This document shows positions 1 to 6,113 of a stretch of 6,675 nt of DNA, piece by piece (the stretch's first letter is position 1; each line of letters starts with the position of its first letter). The notes under the pieces are model-generated. The model did no database searches. It had not been told where the DNA came from and was given only the letters and a program-made list of their open reading frames with translations. Origin of the DNA: an uncultured Lachnospiraceae bacterium (GTDB lineage: Bacteria; Bacillota; Clostridia; Lachnospirales; Lachnospiraceae); NCBI GenBank assembly GCA_910577115.1, contig CAJTMC010000092.1, positions 1-6,675 of the forward strand. Reading direction: 5' to 3'. The position numbers and the translations under genes were made by a program.

Positions 1-2
1 AT

Positions 3-1061
3 ACAGATAAAAATACTATGGATGTTGGCACAGTGAATGGCTCGGCTTTCTCTGGAAAGGTCAGCGGCTGTTATTACGCTGATGGCAATCGGATTATTGT
101 TGCAGCAGATAAGCTCTATCTTTATGATACTGGGAAAAGCGAGATTATAGCAAGTGCGGATATTTTTTTGAATGAGTTATGTGTGCAGCCTTATTCGGAC
201 GGGTATTTCATTGTCGGTGAAGAAAATAGCAGCGGCAGCACGGGTTCATTTGCAACGGCACAAAGCAGTAATGGAGTAAAAGGATACCTATTGAATAAGG
301 ATTTTGTTGTTGAGAATACAATTTCCTTTTGTGGGCTGCCAAATGATGATTCTGTCCTGCAAATGGCGAGTGTCGCCATTTCACAGGACGGAAAGCAAAT
401 CGCTATCGGCGGATTACAAGGACTTTATCTCTATGATACTTCTTCCCAAAAGGTACATGCCATTCTGAACTATTCCGAAAATGGCAGGGCAAATAATATG
501 GAGATTGTAACGATGGATAGTCTTGCATTTACGGGAGATAAAACTTTAACTTATGTAGGCATGGGAATAAGCTCTAATGGCGGGGATGGAGTCTCTGTTT
601 ATGGAACAGTATCTACAGACAATGCAAGTCTTAGTATCACCCAAAAAGCCGATTATGAAGTGGATGTTGAAGAAGTACAAAAGGGCGGAAACTTACTTGT
701 CATGCCCCAGAGCTTTAACAAAAATAATGGAACGCTGCTAATGCTTGATACTGCATCTAATACAGAAAAAAAGATTACATTCTCAGGCAGCAGCGAAGGA
801 AAGGACGGGGTTTTCTGCTCTGAGCAAGGTAAATATGTTGCTACTTCCATTTTGGGAGAAGCCAGCGTAACAATAAATATTTATGATACAGCATCGGGAA
901 AGGTTATCCATACTGAAACAGTCAAGGATAACAACAGTACTTACTTCCAGCGTGTCCCGCAGATTTTAATTTTGGATGAATCCGACGCCTGTATCGTTGT
1001 GCTTGGGCGAGGTATTAGTGAAGTAAGCACCTTGATCACAACATTTGGCTTTAAGGGGTAA
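3..1061 (+). CDS. Beta-propeller-like protein (5' end outside window), probably extracytoplasmic partner of the ABC transporter
   Basis: The frame is open to the left edge. The first ATG, at position 18, has no ribosome binding site, so the true start and any signal peptide are probably outside the window. About 352 codons are visible. Counting from that ATG, four similar strand-turn units recur: LYLYDTGK (33-40), LYLYDTSS (136-143), LLMLDTAS (240-247) and INIYDTAS (286-293). Each is a hydrophobic strand ending in (Y/L)DT, followed by a short turn and another strand, as in WD40/YVTN-like propeller blades. There are no transmembrane segments in the visible part. The stop lies 6 bases before the ATPase start, so the two are almost certainly co-transcribed. 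By analogy with the propeller fused to the last permease of the operon, it may be a membrane-anchored lipoprotein or sensor that works with the transporter; this is inference. A C-terminal domain of a larger membrane sensor is an alternative that cannot be excluded. No enzyme motif was seen. Confidence 0.75.
   Translation, partial: TDKNTMDVGTVNGSAFSGKVSGCYYADGNRIIVAADKLYLYDTGKSEIIASADIFLNELCVQPYSDGYFIVGEENSSGSTGSFATAQSSNGVKGYLLNKDFVVENTISFCGLPNDDSVLQMASVAISQDGKQIAIGGLQGLYLYDTSSQKVHAILNYSENGRANNMEIVTMDSLAFTGDKTLTYVGMGISSNGGDGVSVYGTVSTDNASLSITQKADYEVDVEEVQKGGNLLVMPQSFNKNNGTLLMLDTASNTEKKITFSGSSEGKDGVFCSEQGKYVATSILGEASVTINIYDTASGKVIHTETVKDNNSTYFQRVPQILILDESDACIVVLGRGISEVSTLITTFGFKG
1053..1058 (+). 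promoter_or_regulatory. Ribosome binding site of the ABC ATPase gene
   Basis: AAGGGG lies 9 bases before the ATG at 1068 and overlaps the last codons of the upstream propeller gene. This supports translational coupling and fixes the ATPase start. Confidence 0.6.
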
Positions 1062-1067
1062 TTATCT

Positions 1068-1931
1068 ATGAAAGTATCATTTCAGAATATTTCAAAACAG
1101 TATAAAGGTAAATATGCCCTACAGAATTTTACCACTGAACTCTCGGAGGGCGTCTATGGACTTTTAGGGGCTAACGGCGCAGGAAAAACAACGCTGATAA
1201 ATATATTTGTCGGCATTTTGGGCAGCGATCATGGAACTGTTTTGATAGACGGTCAAGATGCAAAAAAAATGGGCAAAGACTTTTTATCAAAAATCGGATA
1301 TATGCCGCAATACCCTATCTTCTATCGGGATTTTACGGTAATGGATTTCCTGTTATATATGTGTGCGTTAAAAGGAATCCCTGCGGAACAAGGAAAAGAA
1401 CGGGCTTTTAAGCTTCTGGGCATTGTCAATCTTTTCGATGCGAAAGATAAAAAGATTGGCGCTCTTTCTGGTGGTATGCGGCAGAGAGTCGGCATTGTCC
1501 AGGCAATGTTAGGCGACCCCAAAATCCTTATTTTAGACGAGCCTACAGCAGGGCTTGACCCAAGCGAACGCATCCGCTTTCGCAATTTGATTTCACAGTT
1601 TGCACAGGGACGGACGATTTTGCTGGCTACCCATATCGTTTCTGATGTCGAGTGTATTGCAAAAGAGATTATTATTCTCAAAGAAGGCACTTTGATTACG
1701 CAAGGAACTACCGACGTATTAGAACAGAGTATCTATGGTAAAGTGTGGGAAGTGACAACAAACGCCAAAGAGGCTGCTTGCCTTAGCAACAAATATTATG
1801 TCAGTAATATGAAGCAGCAGGGCGAAAATTTTTCAGTGAGGATTGTAAGCGATAGTTCGCCCGCAACAAACGCAGTAAAAGCTTCCCCTAACTTGGAAGA
1901 TGTATTTTTATATTTTTTCCGTGGGCAATGA
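1068..1931 (+). CDS. ABC transporter ATP-binding protein
   Basis: This 287-residue cytoplasmic nucleotide-binding subunit has every canonical ABC motif: Walker A GANGAGKT (34-41), Q-loop Gln81, signature LSGGM (133-137), Walker B ILILDEP (153-159), D-loop AGLDP (161-165) and H-loop His189. The order and the short helical region match the DRA/CcmA-like subfamily that powers ABC-2 exporters, such as antibiotic, lantibiotic or sodium export systems. Residues 225-287 form the C-terminal extension common in that subfamily, ending in an NLEDVFLYF element of the usual 'LEDVFL' type. The gene lies 6 bases after the propeller gene, and its stop overlaps an ATG of the next frame (ATGA at 1928). Only one ATPase gene is visible, so a homodimer would drive the two different permeases encoded downstream. 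The substrate cannot be told from this subunit. Confidence 0.96.
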   Translation: MKVSFQNISKQYKGKYALQNFTTELSEGVYGLLGANGAGKTTLINIFVGILGSDHGTVLIDGQDAKKMGKDFLSKIGYMPQYPIFYRDFTVMDFLLYMCALKGIPAEQGKERAFKLLGIVNLFDAKDKKIGALSGGMRQRVGIVQAMLGDPKILILDEPTAGLDPSERIRFRNLISQFAQGRTILLATHIVSDVECIAKEIIILKEGTLITQGTTDVLEQSIYGKVWEVTTNAKEAACLSNKYYVSNMKQQGENFSVRIVSDSSPATNAVKASPNLEDVFLYFFRGQ

Positions 1932-1944
1932 GTCAAGTGCCGTA

Positions 1945-1974
1945 CTCGCACGAGCATTTGACGAATGCCGCGAG
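1945..1974 (+). other. Possible hairpin between the ATPase and first permease genes
   Basis: CTCGC (1945-1949) can pair with GCGAG (1970-1974). Inside it, GCATT (1954-1958) pairs with AATGC (1964-1968) around a TGACG loop. The only unpaired bases between the two helices are ACGA on one side and a single C on the other. The structure ends 14 bases before the permease ribosome binding site and lies in a patch visibly richer in G+C than its surroundings. It could tune translation or mRNA stability of the permease relative to the ATPase; this is inference. There is no T-run, so it is not an intrinsic terminator. Confidence 0.4.
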
Positions 1975-1988
1975 AGTCGAAAGACATT

Positions 1989-1994
1989 GGAGAG
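1989..1994 (+). promoter_or_regulatory. Ribosome binding site deciding the start of the first permease
   Basis: GGAGAG lies 5 bases before the ATG at 2000. The upstream in-frame ATG at 1928, which overlaps the ATPase stop, has no comparable site. This favours 2000 as the permease start. Confidence 0.65.
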
Positions 1995-1999
1995 AAAAA

Positions 2000-3241
2000 A
2001 TGACACGCTTAATCAGATATGAATTTTACAAATTGTTTTGCAAGCGGTCAATACTTGCTGTACTTATTCTGTTCAGCGTAATAAACCTGTTCAAAATAAA
2101 TAATGAATTTCATTCCTATTCCTACTTGGCAGACGGGAAAGACAGCCGCAGTTGGAACAGCGTGTATTGGCAGCTCTATGAAAAATATCGTGGAGAGATA
2201 ACTACCGATAAAATCAACAATCTTCTTGACCTATATCAGCCGTTAGCAGATGCTACGGCTGATATGACGGCAAGCACAGACACAGATGACCCGAATACGA
2301 TGACGGGAAATATATATAGTGACGAAAACATCTTAGAAAAATACTATGTACAGCCTATGGAATATTTCTATAATTATCGGACTTATGCTTCGGAAGTGGC
2401 AAAGAAGGCAAAAGAAAATGCTGCATTTTACAAGGAACAAGGACTTAACTTTGAAGTGCGTAAAAACAGTGTTATTTACAATCTTTATTCTGGACGGAAT
2501 ATACCCGCTTTTGCCTATCAGGAAATGTATAACTATTATTTGAACTATGACTTTTCAAATATATTGGTTTTGTTTCTTTGTTTATACGGAATTATCAGCA
2601 CTTTCGTCTATGAAAAGGAAACGCAGATGGATATGCTGTTACTGACGAACCCTAATGGCGGTAAAAAAACCGTATTAGCTAAAATTGTTGCAGTTACGTT
2701 GTTTGTAATAAGTGTTGTAATATGGTTTTCCGTTCTGGATTATCTTGGCTTTTCCTTTTCATTTGGAACAATGGAGGGATATAATCTTCCTCTGTATGCC
2801 ATCAGCAATTTCAGTACGGCTGCGGTAAACTGCAATTTGTGGCAATATGTAGTTCTATCCGCAATTACAAAAGCAATCGGCATATGGACTATGAGTATGG
2901 TATTCCTACTAATTTCCATGTTTTGGCGTAACGCTCTTATCCCATTTGTCGCTGATCTTGGAGCAGCCTTATGTTTGATTATTACAGGCGCGTCACAGAG
3001 TTACTCAAGCAATATTTGGCTAAAGATAATAAACCCATACTCTCTGCTCACGAACCGCATTCTGTTCGGCAAGACGGAATTTATCGGTTTTGCGGGCTAT
3101 CCAATACAAAGTTTTTTGGCAGCTATTATTTTTGCCGTAATAGTGGGAATGTCTGTAATAACAGTAATGGTTATACTTTCTAAAAAGAACTGCCATTATC
3201 GGAACAGGAGGATAAAATGTCTGGATTCATGTACGAAATAA
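2000..3241 (+). CDS. ABC-2-type transporter permease (first of two)
   Basis: From the ATG at 2000 the protein has 413 residues. It begins MTRLIRYEFYKLFCKRSI, a typical ABC-2 permease N-terminus with a short amphipathic, basic stretch before TM1. The frame is open from an ATG at 1928, but those 24 extra residues are polar and lie over a hairpin. Six membrane segments are visible, numbered from 2000: about 17-31, 186-206, 227-252, 284-306, 313-332 and 371-394. A large extracytoplasmic loop of about 150 residues separates TM1 from TM2, as in antimicrobial-peptide exporters of this fold. The segment EKETQMDMLLLT after TM2 (205-216) matches a motif in the second permease, pointing to common ancestry. 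The gene overlaps the next one by 25 bases, so expression is tightly coupled. It should form the membrane channel together with the second permease, powered by the ATPase upstream. The substrate is unknown. Confidence 0.88.
   Translation: MTRLIRYEFYKLFCKRSILAVLILFSVINLFKINNEFHSYSYLADGKDSRSWNSVYWQLYEKYRGEITTDKINNLLDLYQPLADATADMTASTDTDDPNTMTGNIYSDENILEKYYVQPMEYFYNYRTYASEVAKKAKENAAFYKEQGLNFEVRKNSVIYNLYSGRNIPAFAYQEMYNYYLNYDFSNILVLFLCLYGIISTFVYEKETQMDMLLLTNPNGGKKTVLAKIVAVTLFVISVVIWFSVLDYLGFSFSFGTMEGYNLPLYAISNFSTAAVNCNLWQYVVLSAITKAIGIWTMSMVFLLISMFWRNALIPFVADLGAALCLIITGASQSYSSNIWLKIINPYSLLTNRILFGKTEFIGFAGYPIQSFLAAIIFAVIVGMSVITVMVILSKKNCHYRNRRIKCLDSCTK
3206..3211 (+). promoter_or_regulatory. Strong ribosome binding site of the permease-propeller fusion gene
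   Basis: A perfect AGGAGG lies 5 bases before the ATG at 3217, inside the 3' end of the preceding permease gene. It is the best ribosome binding site in the window and fixes this start. Confidence 0.8.
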
Positions 3242-5226
3242 AAAAGATCATGCTCCACCAAAAGGGGCTTTGCTATATCGCCATTGTCCTATTGATTGGA
3301 ACTGTATGGCTCGTTGCATCAGACAATCCTTATAATAGTGCAATGGAACAGTACAAAAGTGAATATGAATGGTATCTTGATAAGGTAAATGGATACTGTA
3401 CCGATGAATCTTCTCTTTATCTGGAACAGGAAGCAGAGAGAATTGCAGACGCCAAGGAGAAACAAAATTATCTTTTGGAAAGCTACTATGATGGCAAAAT
3501 CAGCGAAAGCGAATATAAGAAGGAGAACCAAGAAATTGGAAAGGTTCTGGAACATCAGAACGGATTTGAGGTCGTTTATCAGCAATATCTCTACATCTGC
3601 GAAAATGCCAAAAACCGCTATTTTCTTCAAACGAACGGATGGACGGGGCTTCTTGGCGGAGGTACGCTTAATTTTGTCCTGTTCCTTGGCATTTTGCTGA
3701 TTGTTACGCCCGTATTCTGTTCCGAGTATAGCTGCCAGATGGATGCATTGATTTTGACCTCAAAAGAGGGGCGAAAAAGCTCTATGCATAAGCTGCTCAT
3801 TGTTCTTTCGGGTGTCCTCTTGATGTGTGTAAGCATATCGCTCATTGAATACGGATTTTACAGCCTCAAATATGGACTGCCTAATGGAAATTATCCCATC
3901 CAAAGCCTTAGTTACTTTGCAGGCAGCAACAAAAGCATAACTTTATTCGAGGGGTATGTATATATAGGATTGCTCCGTCTTTTTGGCAGCGTGTTTTTAA
4001 CAATACTTCTTATGTTTATTTCTGTTTTGGCGAAAAAGTATGCGGTGACCCTGCTTGCAGGTGCAGTATCGGTCATTATTCCCTATGTAGGTCTATCCAA
4101 AACAATTATTTATCGGCTGCCGTTGCCTTTGCCATTTCTGCTCGGAACAGACTTTTTTGCAGGAAATATTGTTTTAAGTGATGCTTTTACAGGTGATGAG
4201 AAAATTGTTTTTGCAGAGATTAATACTATTACACTGCTGATTTTGTTTTCAGTATCCGTATTCTTATGTATTTTGGCTGCCGCTTGGATTTTACGGAGCA
4301 ATTCTAACAAATGGCAAATGAAAACAAGGAAAATGCGAAATGTACCGACTCTTGCTATCATACTTAGTTTCGTATTGACAATGACAGGATGTTCAGATAA
4401 CGGAAAAAGCCAGAATTTTATTTATAATTCATCGGCGGAATATGATTGTATGGGCTATGAAATAACACAGGACGCAGAAACTTTTGACTATTATCTTAAA
4501 AATGCTTCCACGGGAGAAATGCTTCATTTAGTACGCTCACCTATGTTTGGGGCGTTTTCTGATGAAGAAAAGGTATGTGCATTTTGTGTATGTTCACCAT
4601 ATCTATATTATACGACATCGGTTACGGAAAGCTATGTGAACCGTGTCGGAAACTATAACAGCAGCATAACAAAGGTGTCGGTGGTAGAACTTAATTTAGA
4701 TACCTTTGAGGAAAAAATCGTTTTTGAACAGATTACAAATTCTGGTCGTTCCCTCTTTGGCATTGATTATGAGACGGGTGATAAATGGAAGTTTTTAGAG
4801 TTCCATCACGATTTTTTCATAAATAATGACAGCATATTTTTCATTGGCAATGATGGCATAACAGAAGTAAACCGTCGCACGAAAGGCATTACAAAACATG
4901 ACGTCCCTACAAGTGGAAATATCTCATTCGATGGAGAAAACATTTTTTACAAAAACGAGCAATCGGTTTTAACAAGGTATCATGTTCTAAGCGGCGAAAC
5001 TTTTACTTATGAAAAAGTAGTTGCGTATGATTTCTGCATGGATGAGCAGTCGATTTATTATGTATCCAGAACAGACGGAAATCGTGTATATTCCTGCAAC
5101 AAGGATGGGAACAACAAAAGGTTGATGAGCGATACGCCCGCAATGTCGGTTACTTGTGATGCTGGCAACATTTATATATTAGCAAAAGAAAGCGGGGAGA
5201 ACATCGTTATATCAAAAAGTCGTTAA
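3217..5226 (+). CDS. ABC-2-type permease fused in frame to a lipoprotein-like beta-propeller
   Basis: The frame encodes 669 residues, far longer than a usual ABC-2 permease of 350-420. Residues 1-367 form a permease with six membrane segments (about 17-34, 150-169, 191-212, 251-270, 275-294, 337-358). A charged, helix-prone extracytoplasmic loop lies between TM1 and TM2 (about 36-148). The motif SEYSCQMDALILT (169-181) is shared with the first permease. Without a break the frame then runs into a lipoprotein-type signal sequence: basic MKTRKMR (368-374), hydrophobic core 376-390, lipobox TMTGC ending at Cys392, then a polar linker. Residues 400-669 are strand-rich repeats. The SIYYVSRTDGNRVYSCNKDG unit (612-631) is typical of TolB/DUF5050-like propellers. 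Six membrane segments put residue 367 inside the cell, so the extra segment would place the propeller outside. Internal ATGs at 4318 and 4333 could also yield a separate lipoprotein, but neither has a well-spaced ribosome binding site. Confidence 0.88.
   Translation: MSGFMYEIKKIMLHQKGLCYIAIVLLIGTVWLVASDNPYNSAMEQYKSEYEWYLDKVNGYCTDESSLYLEQEAERIADAKEKQNYLLESYYDGKISESEYKKENQEIGKVLEHQNGFEVVYQQYLYICENAKNRYFLQTNGWTGLLGGGTLNFVLFLGILLIVTPVFCSEYSCQMDALILTSKEGRKSSMHKLLIVLSGVLLMCVSISLIEYGFYSLKYGLPNGNYPIQSLSYFAGSNKSITLFEGYVYIGLLRLFGSVFLTILLMFISVLAKKYAVTLLAGAVSVIIPYVGLSKTIIYRLPLPLPFLLGTDFFAGNIVLSDAFTGDEKIVFAEINTITLLILFSVSVFLCILAAAWILRSNSNKWQMKTRKMRNVPTLAIILSFVLTMTGCSDNGKSQNFIYNSSAEYDCMGYEITQDAETFDYYLKNASTGEMLHLVRSPMFGAFSDEEKVCAFCVCSPYLYYTTSVTESYVNRVGNYNSSITKVSVVELNLDTFEEKIVFEQITNSGRSLFGIDYETGDKWKFLEFHHDFFINNDSIFFIGNDGITEVNRRTKGITKHDVPTSGNISFDGENIFYKNEQSVLTRYHVLSGETFTYEKVVAYDFCMDEQSIYYVSRTDGNRVYSCNKDGNNKRLMSDTPAMSVTCDAGNIYILAKESGENIVISKSR
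4318..5226 (+). other. Embedded lipoprotein module: signal peptide, lipobox and propeller
   Basis: This part of the fusion gene would on its own be a normal lipoprotein gene of 302 codons. It has ATGs at 4318 and 4333, a basic n-region, a hydrophobic core, and lipobox Cys at 4390-4392, followed by a propeller domain with the units SIFFIGNDGI, NIFYKNEQSV, SIYYVSRTDG and NIYILAKESG. The ATG at 4318 overlaps a +1-frame TGA, giving ATGA. That is the sort of stop-start junction expected if permease and lipoprotein were once separate overlapping genes. AAGGA (4326-4330) lies only 2 bases before the ATG at 4333, which is too close for a good start site. Whether the module is made separately, cleaved from the permease or kept as a fusion cannot be decided from sequence. 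Confidence 0.5.
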
Positions 5227-5262
5227 ATAATGCCTAATTCTTGACCAGTTTTTGGCTTTCCT

Positions 5263-5487
5263 ATGAAACAATATATTTTAGAAAAAGGAATGAGGAACAT
5301 ATGCGGCAATGAAAAAAACACAGAAAGAGAAAAAACTCAGGAAGAGAAAAAAGGTCAAACGGCTTATGATAGCTTATCTGCTTATTCTGAGAGTCAAAAG
5401 CTGTTAAGTGACGACTATCAGGAAATCTTGGCACAGAGAATGGCAGCGGGAATTTTTAACAAGATAAAGGGAGATGAAAACTCATGA
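5263..5487 (+). CDS. Small hypothetical protein, coupled to the next small gene
   Basis: This 74-residue product is not recognised. The N-terminal half is very rich in Lys, Glu and Gln. The C-terminal 40 residues, from TAYDSLSAYSESQ to the end, look like a folded amphipathic helical segment. There are no membrane segments. The start is uncertain: the ATG at 5263 has no ribosome binding site, and the in-frame ATG at 5290 has AAAGGA directly against it with no spacing. The 3' end is better supported, because its TGA overlaps the ATG of the next frame (ATGA at 5484), a coupled arrangement used throughout this operon. It lies 36 bases after the fusion gene with no terminator between, so it may belong to the same transcript. 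It may be a remnant of a longer gene whose 5' part was lost. Confidence 0.4.
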   Translation: MKQYILEKGMRNICGNEKNTEREKTQEEKKGQTAYDSLSAYSESQKLLSDDYQEILAQRMAAGIFNKIKGDENS

Positions 5488-5690
5488 AGAATCATTCAAA
5501 AGGCAATAACAATAAAAACGAGATAGAACTGTTATTGAGAGAAGCACTTAGAATAAAACAAAAACCCAGCCAAGAAATAAATGACTCTATTATTCGTCAA
5601 CACGAAAAAAATATTGAGCAAAGAAAAATTAATGTTAAAAGGCTTTCGTATCTCCCTCCTACTATCGGAAGTGCAAGCAAAAAGTTTTGA
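5484..5690 (+). CDS. Short protein resembling the N-terminus of an anti-sigma-like membrane protein, probably truncated
   Basis: This is a 68-residue, highly charged product. The stretch EIELLLREALRIKQKPSQEINDSI... resembles the N-termini of Clostridial anti-sigma or sigma-associated proteins. Those usually read '(I/L)E..L.EAL..K..PS.E.N..I' and then run through a basic stretch into a single membrane segment. Here the basic stretch is present (about residues 47-56), but the frame stops at residue 68 without a membrane helix or an extracytoplasmic domain. The start is good: AAGGGAGA lies about 10 bases upstream and the ATG overlaps the preceding stop. The last codons cross an A5 run at 5679-5683. 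One more A there would extend the protein by 26 codons to the stop at 5762-5764. The resemblance is recalled family knowledge, not a search result. It may be a pseudogene. Confidence 0.45.
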   Translation: MKNHSKGNNNKNEIELLLREALRIKQKPSQEINDSIIRQHEKNIEQRKINVKRLSYLPPTIGSASKKF

Positions 5691-5764
5691 TTGAGCCAAA
5701 AAATATACAAGTACCAGTCATCAAAGAGCCAGATACTTTAGATGCAGAGCCAATGAACGTGTGA
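5684..5764 (+). other. -1-frame continuation of the small gene, coding-like tail
   Basis: Starting at the GTT of 5684, 26 sense codons run to the TGA at 5762-5764 and read VLIEPKNIQVPVIKEP followed by DTLDAEPMNV. This has the composition of a natural polar C-terminus. The frame is -1 relative to the gene ending at 5690. It also extends upstream in its own frame to about 5639, reading SPSYYRKCKQK before VLIEP. It could therefore be either the lost end of the small gene or the tail of an unrelated gene joined here by rearrangement. Confidence 0.3.
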
Positions 5765-5836
5765 GCAATCATAATTTGTTTTTTACATAACAAACTTATC
5801 TCCACCAAATTAAAAAATCCTTGTCAGTGCAAGGGG

Positions 5837-5861
5837 GATTTCTACTCTGCAAGTAGAAGTC
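5837..5861. other. Stable hairpin in the intergenic region
   Basis: GATTTCTACT (5837-5846) pairs with AGTAGAAGTC (5852-5861) around the 5-base loop CTGCA. The stem is 10 pairs with one G-T wobble. It is not followed by a T-run on either strand, so it is not a simple terminator. It lies in a gene-free stretch between the small genes and the terminator at 5895. A structured RNA element or a mobile-element end are possibilities without further support. Confidence 0.45.
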
Positions 5862-5894
5862 AAATTTCTCCATATAAGAACCAAAATACCTATA

Positions 5895-5933
5895 AACCGT
5901 AAAGGTGTGACAGCCCTTACGGTTTTTCTTTTG
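5895..5933 (+). terminator. Intrinsic transcription terminator
   Basis: AACCGTAA (5895-5902) pairs perfectly with TTACGGTT (5917-5924). After an A-C mismatch, GG (5904-5905) pairs with CC (5914-5915). The stem runs directly into TTTTTCTTTT (5923-5932). This is a standard rho-independent terminator for plus-strand transcription and could end the transporter transcript. The region before the stem on the other strand has only scattered A residues, so minus-strand use is less likely. Confidence 0.8.
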
Positions 5934-5943
5934 TCGTTTTTGC

Positions 5944-6080
5944 TTGGATTGGGCGGCATTTAATTCCGACAGGAGATATTACCGCAGGCTGAAAGAATCG
6001 GGTACATACCTTGAGGATGTTATTCGCGTGGACAGGCTTACCTTGCAGATTGCTTTATGGAAAATGGTTTTTTCACACTC
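5944..6080 (+). pseudogene. Remnant of an unidentified coding sequence
   Basis: About 45 codons in one frame look like natural helical protein. They include SDRRYYRRLKESGTYLEDVI and RVDRLTLQIALWKM, with alternating charged and hydrophobic residues. There is no ribosome binding site at the TTG at 5944, and the segment follows a terminator directly. Downstream of about 6080 the same frame becomes Ser/Leu/Pro-rich sequence that reads like the antisense of another gene. I interpret this as an internal or 5'-truncated fragment of a gene I cannot name, probably from a mobile or accessory element. Confidence 0.25.
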
Positions 6081-6113
6081 TCCCGACCTTAAACGCTCCC
6101 TTGCATCTGGCTG

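Noticed and set aside
1322..1690. 122-codon minus-strand open frame within the ABC ATPase gene
   Set aside because: It is a mirror of the ATPase coding sequence. The plus strand carries all ABC motifs, and the minus reading has no family features and no ribosome binding site.
3319..3630. Hydrophobic minus-strand open frame of about 103 codons and an overlapping plus-strand frame (3389-3700)
   Set aside because: Both lie wholly inside the second permease gene, whose frame shows clear membrane topology and a strong ribosome binding site. Hydrophobic antisense frames are expected opposite Lys/Glu-rich sequence.
5241..5270. Possible promoter TTGACC before the small genes
   Set aside because: No acceptable -10 hexamer lies 16-18 bases downstream (TGAAAC), so it is not annotated. 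Readthrough from the transporter operon is simpler.
5309..5407. Lys-rich 32-residue peptide with a short hydrophobic stretch (MKKTQKEKK... to a TAA at 5405)
   Set aside because: It overlaps a frame with better 3' support, and its ribosome binding site is 12 bases away. Runs of AAA codons in A-rich DNA produce such peptides by chance. It is noted only as a possible leader.
5774..5793. TTTGTT...AACAAA inverted repeat
   Set aside because: It is a short stem of only A/T-rich pairs with no T-run after it, which is expected by chance in this composition.
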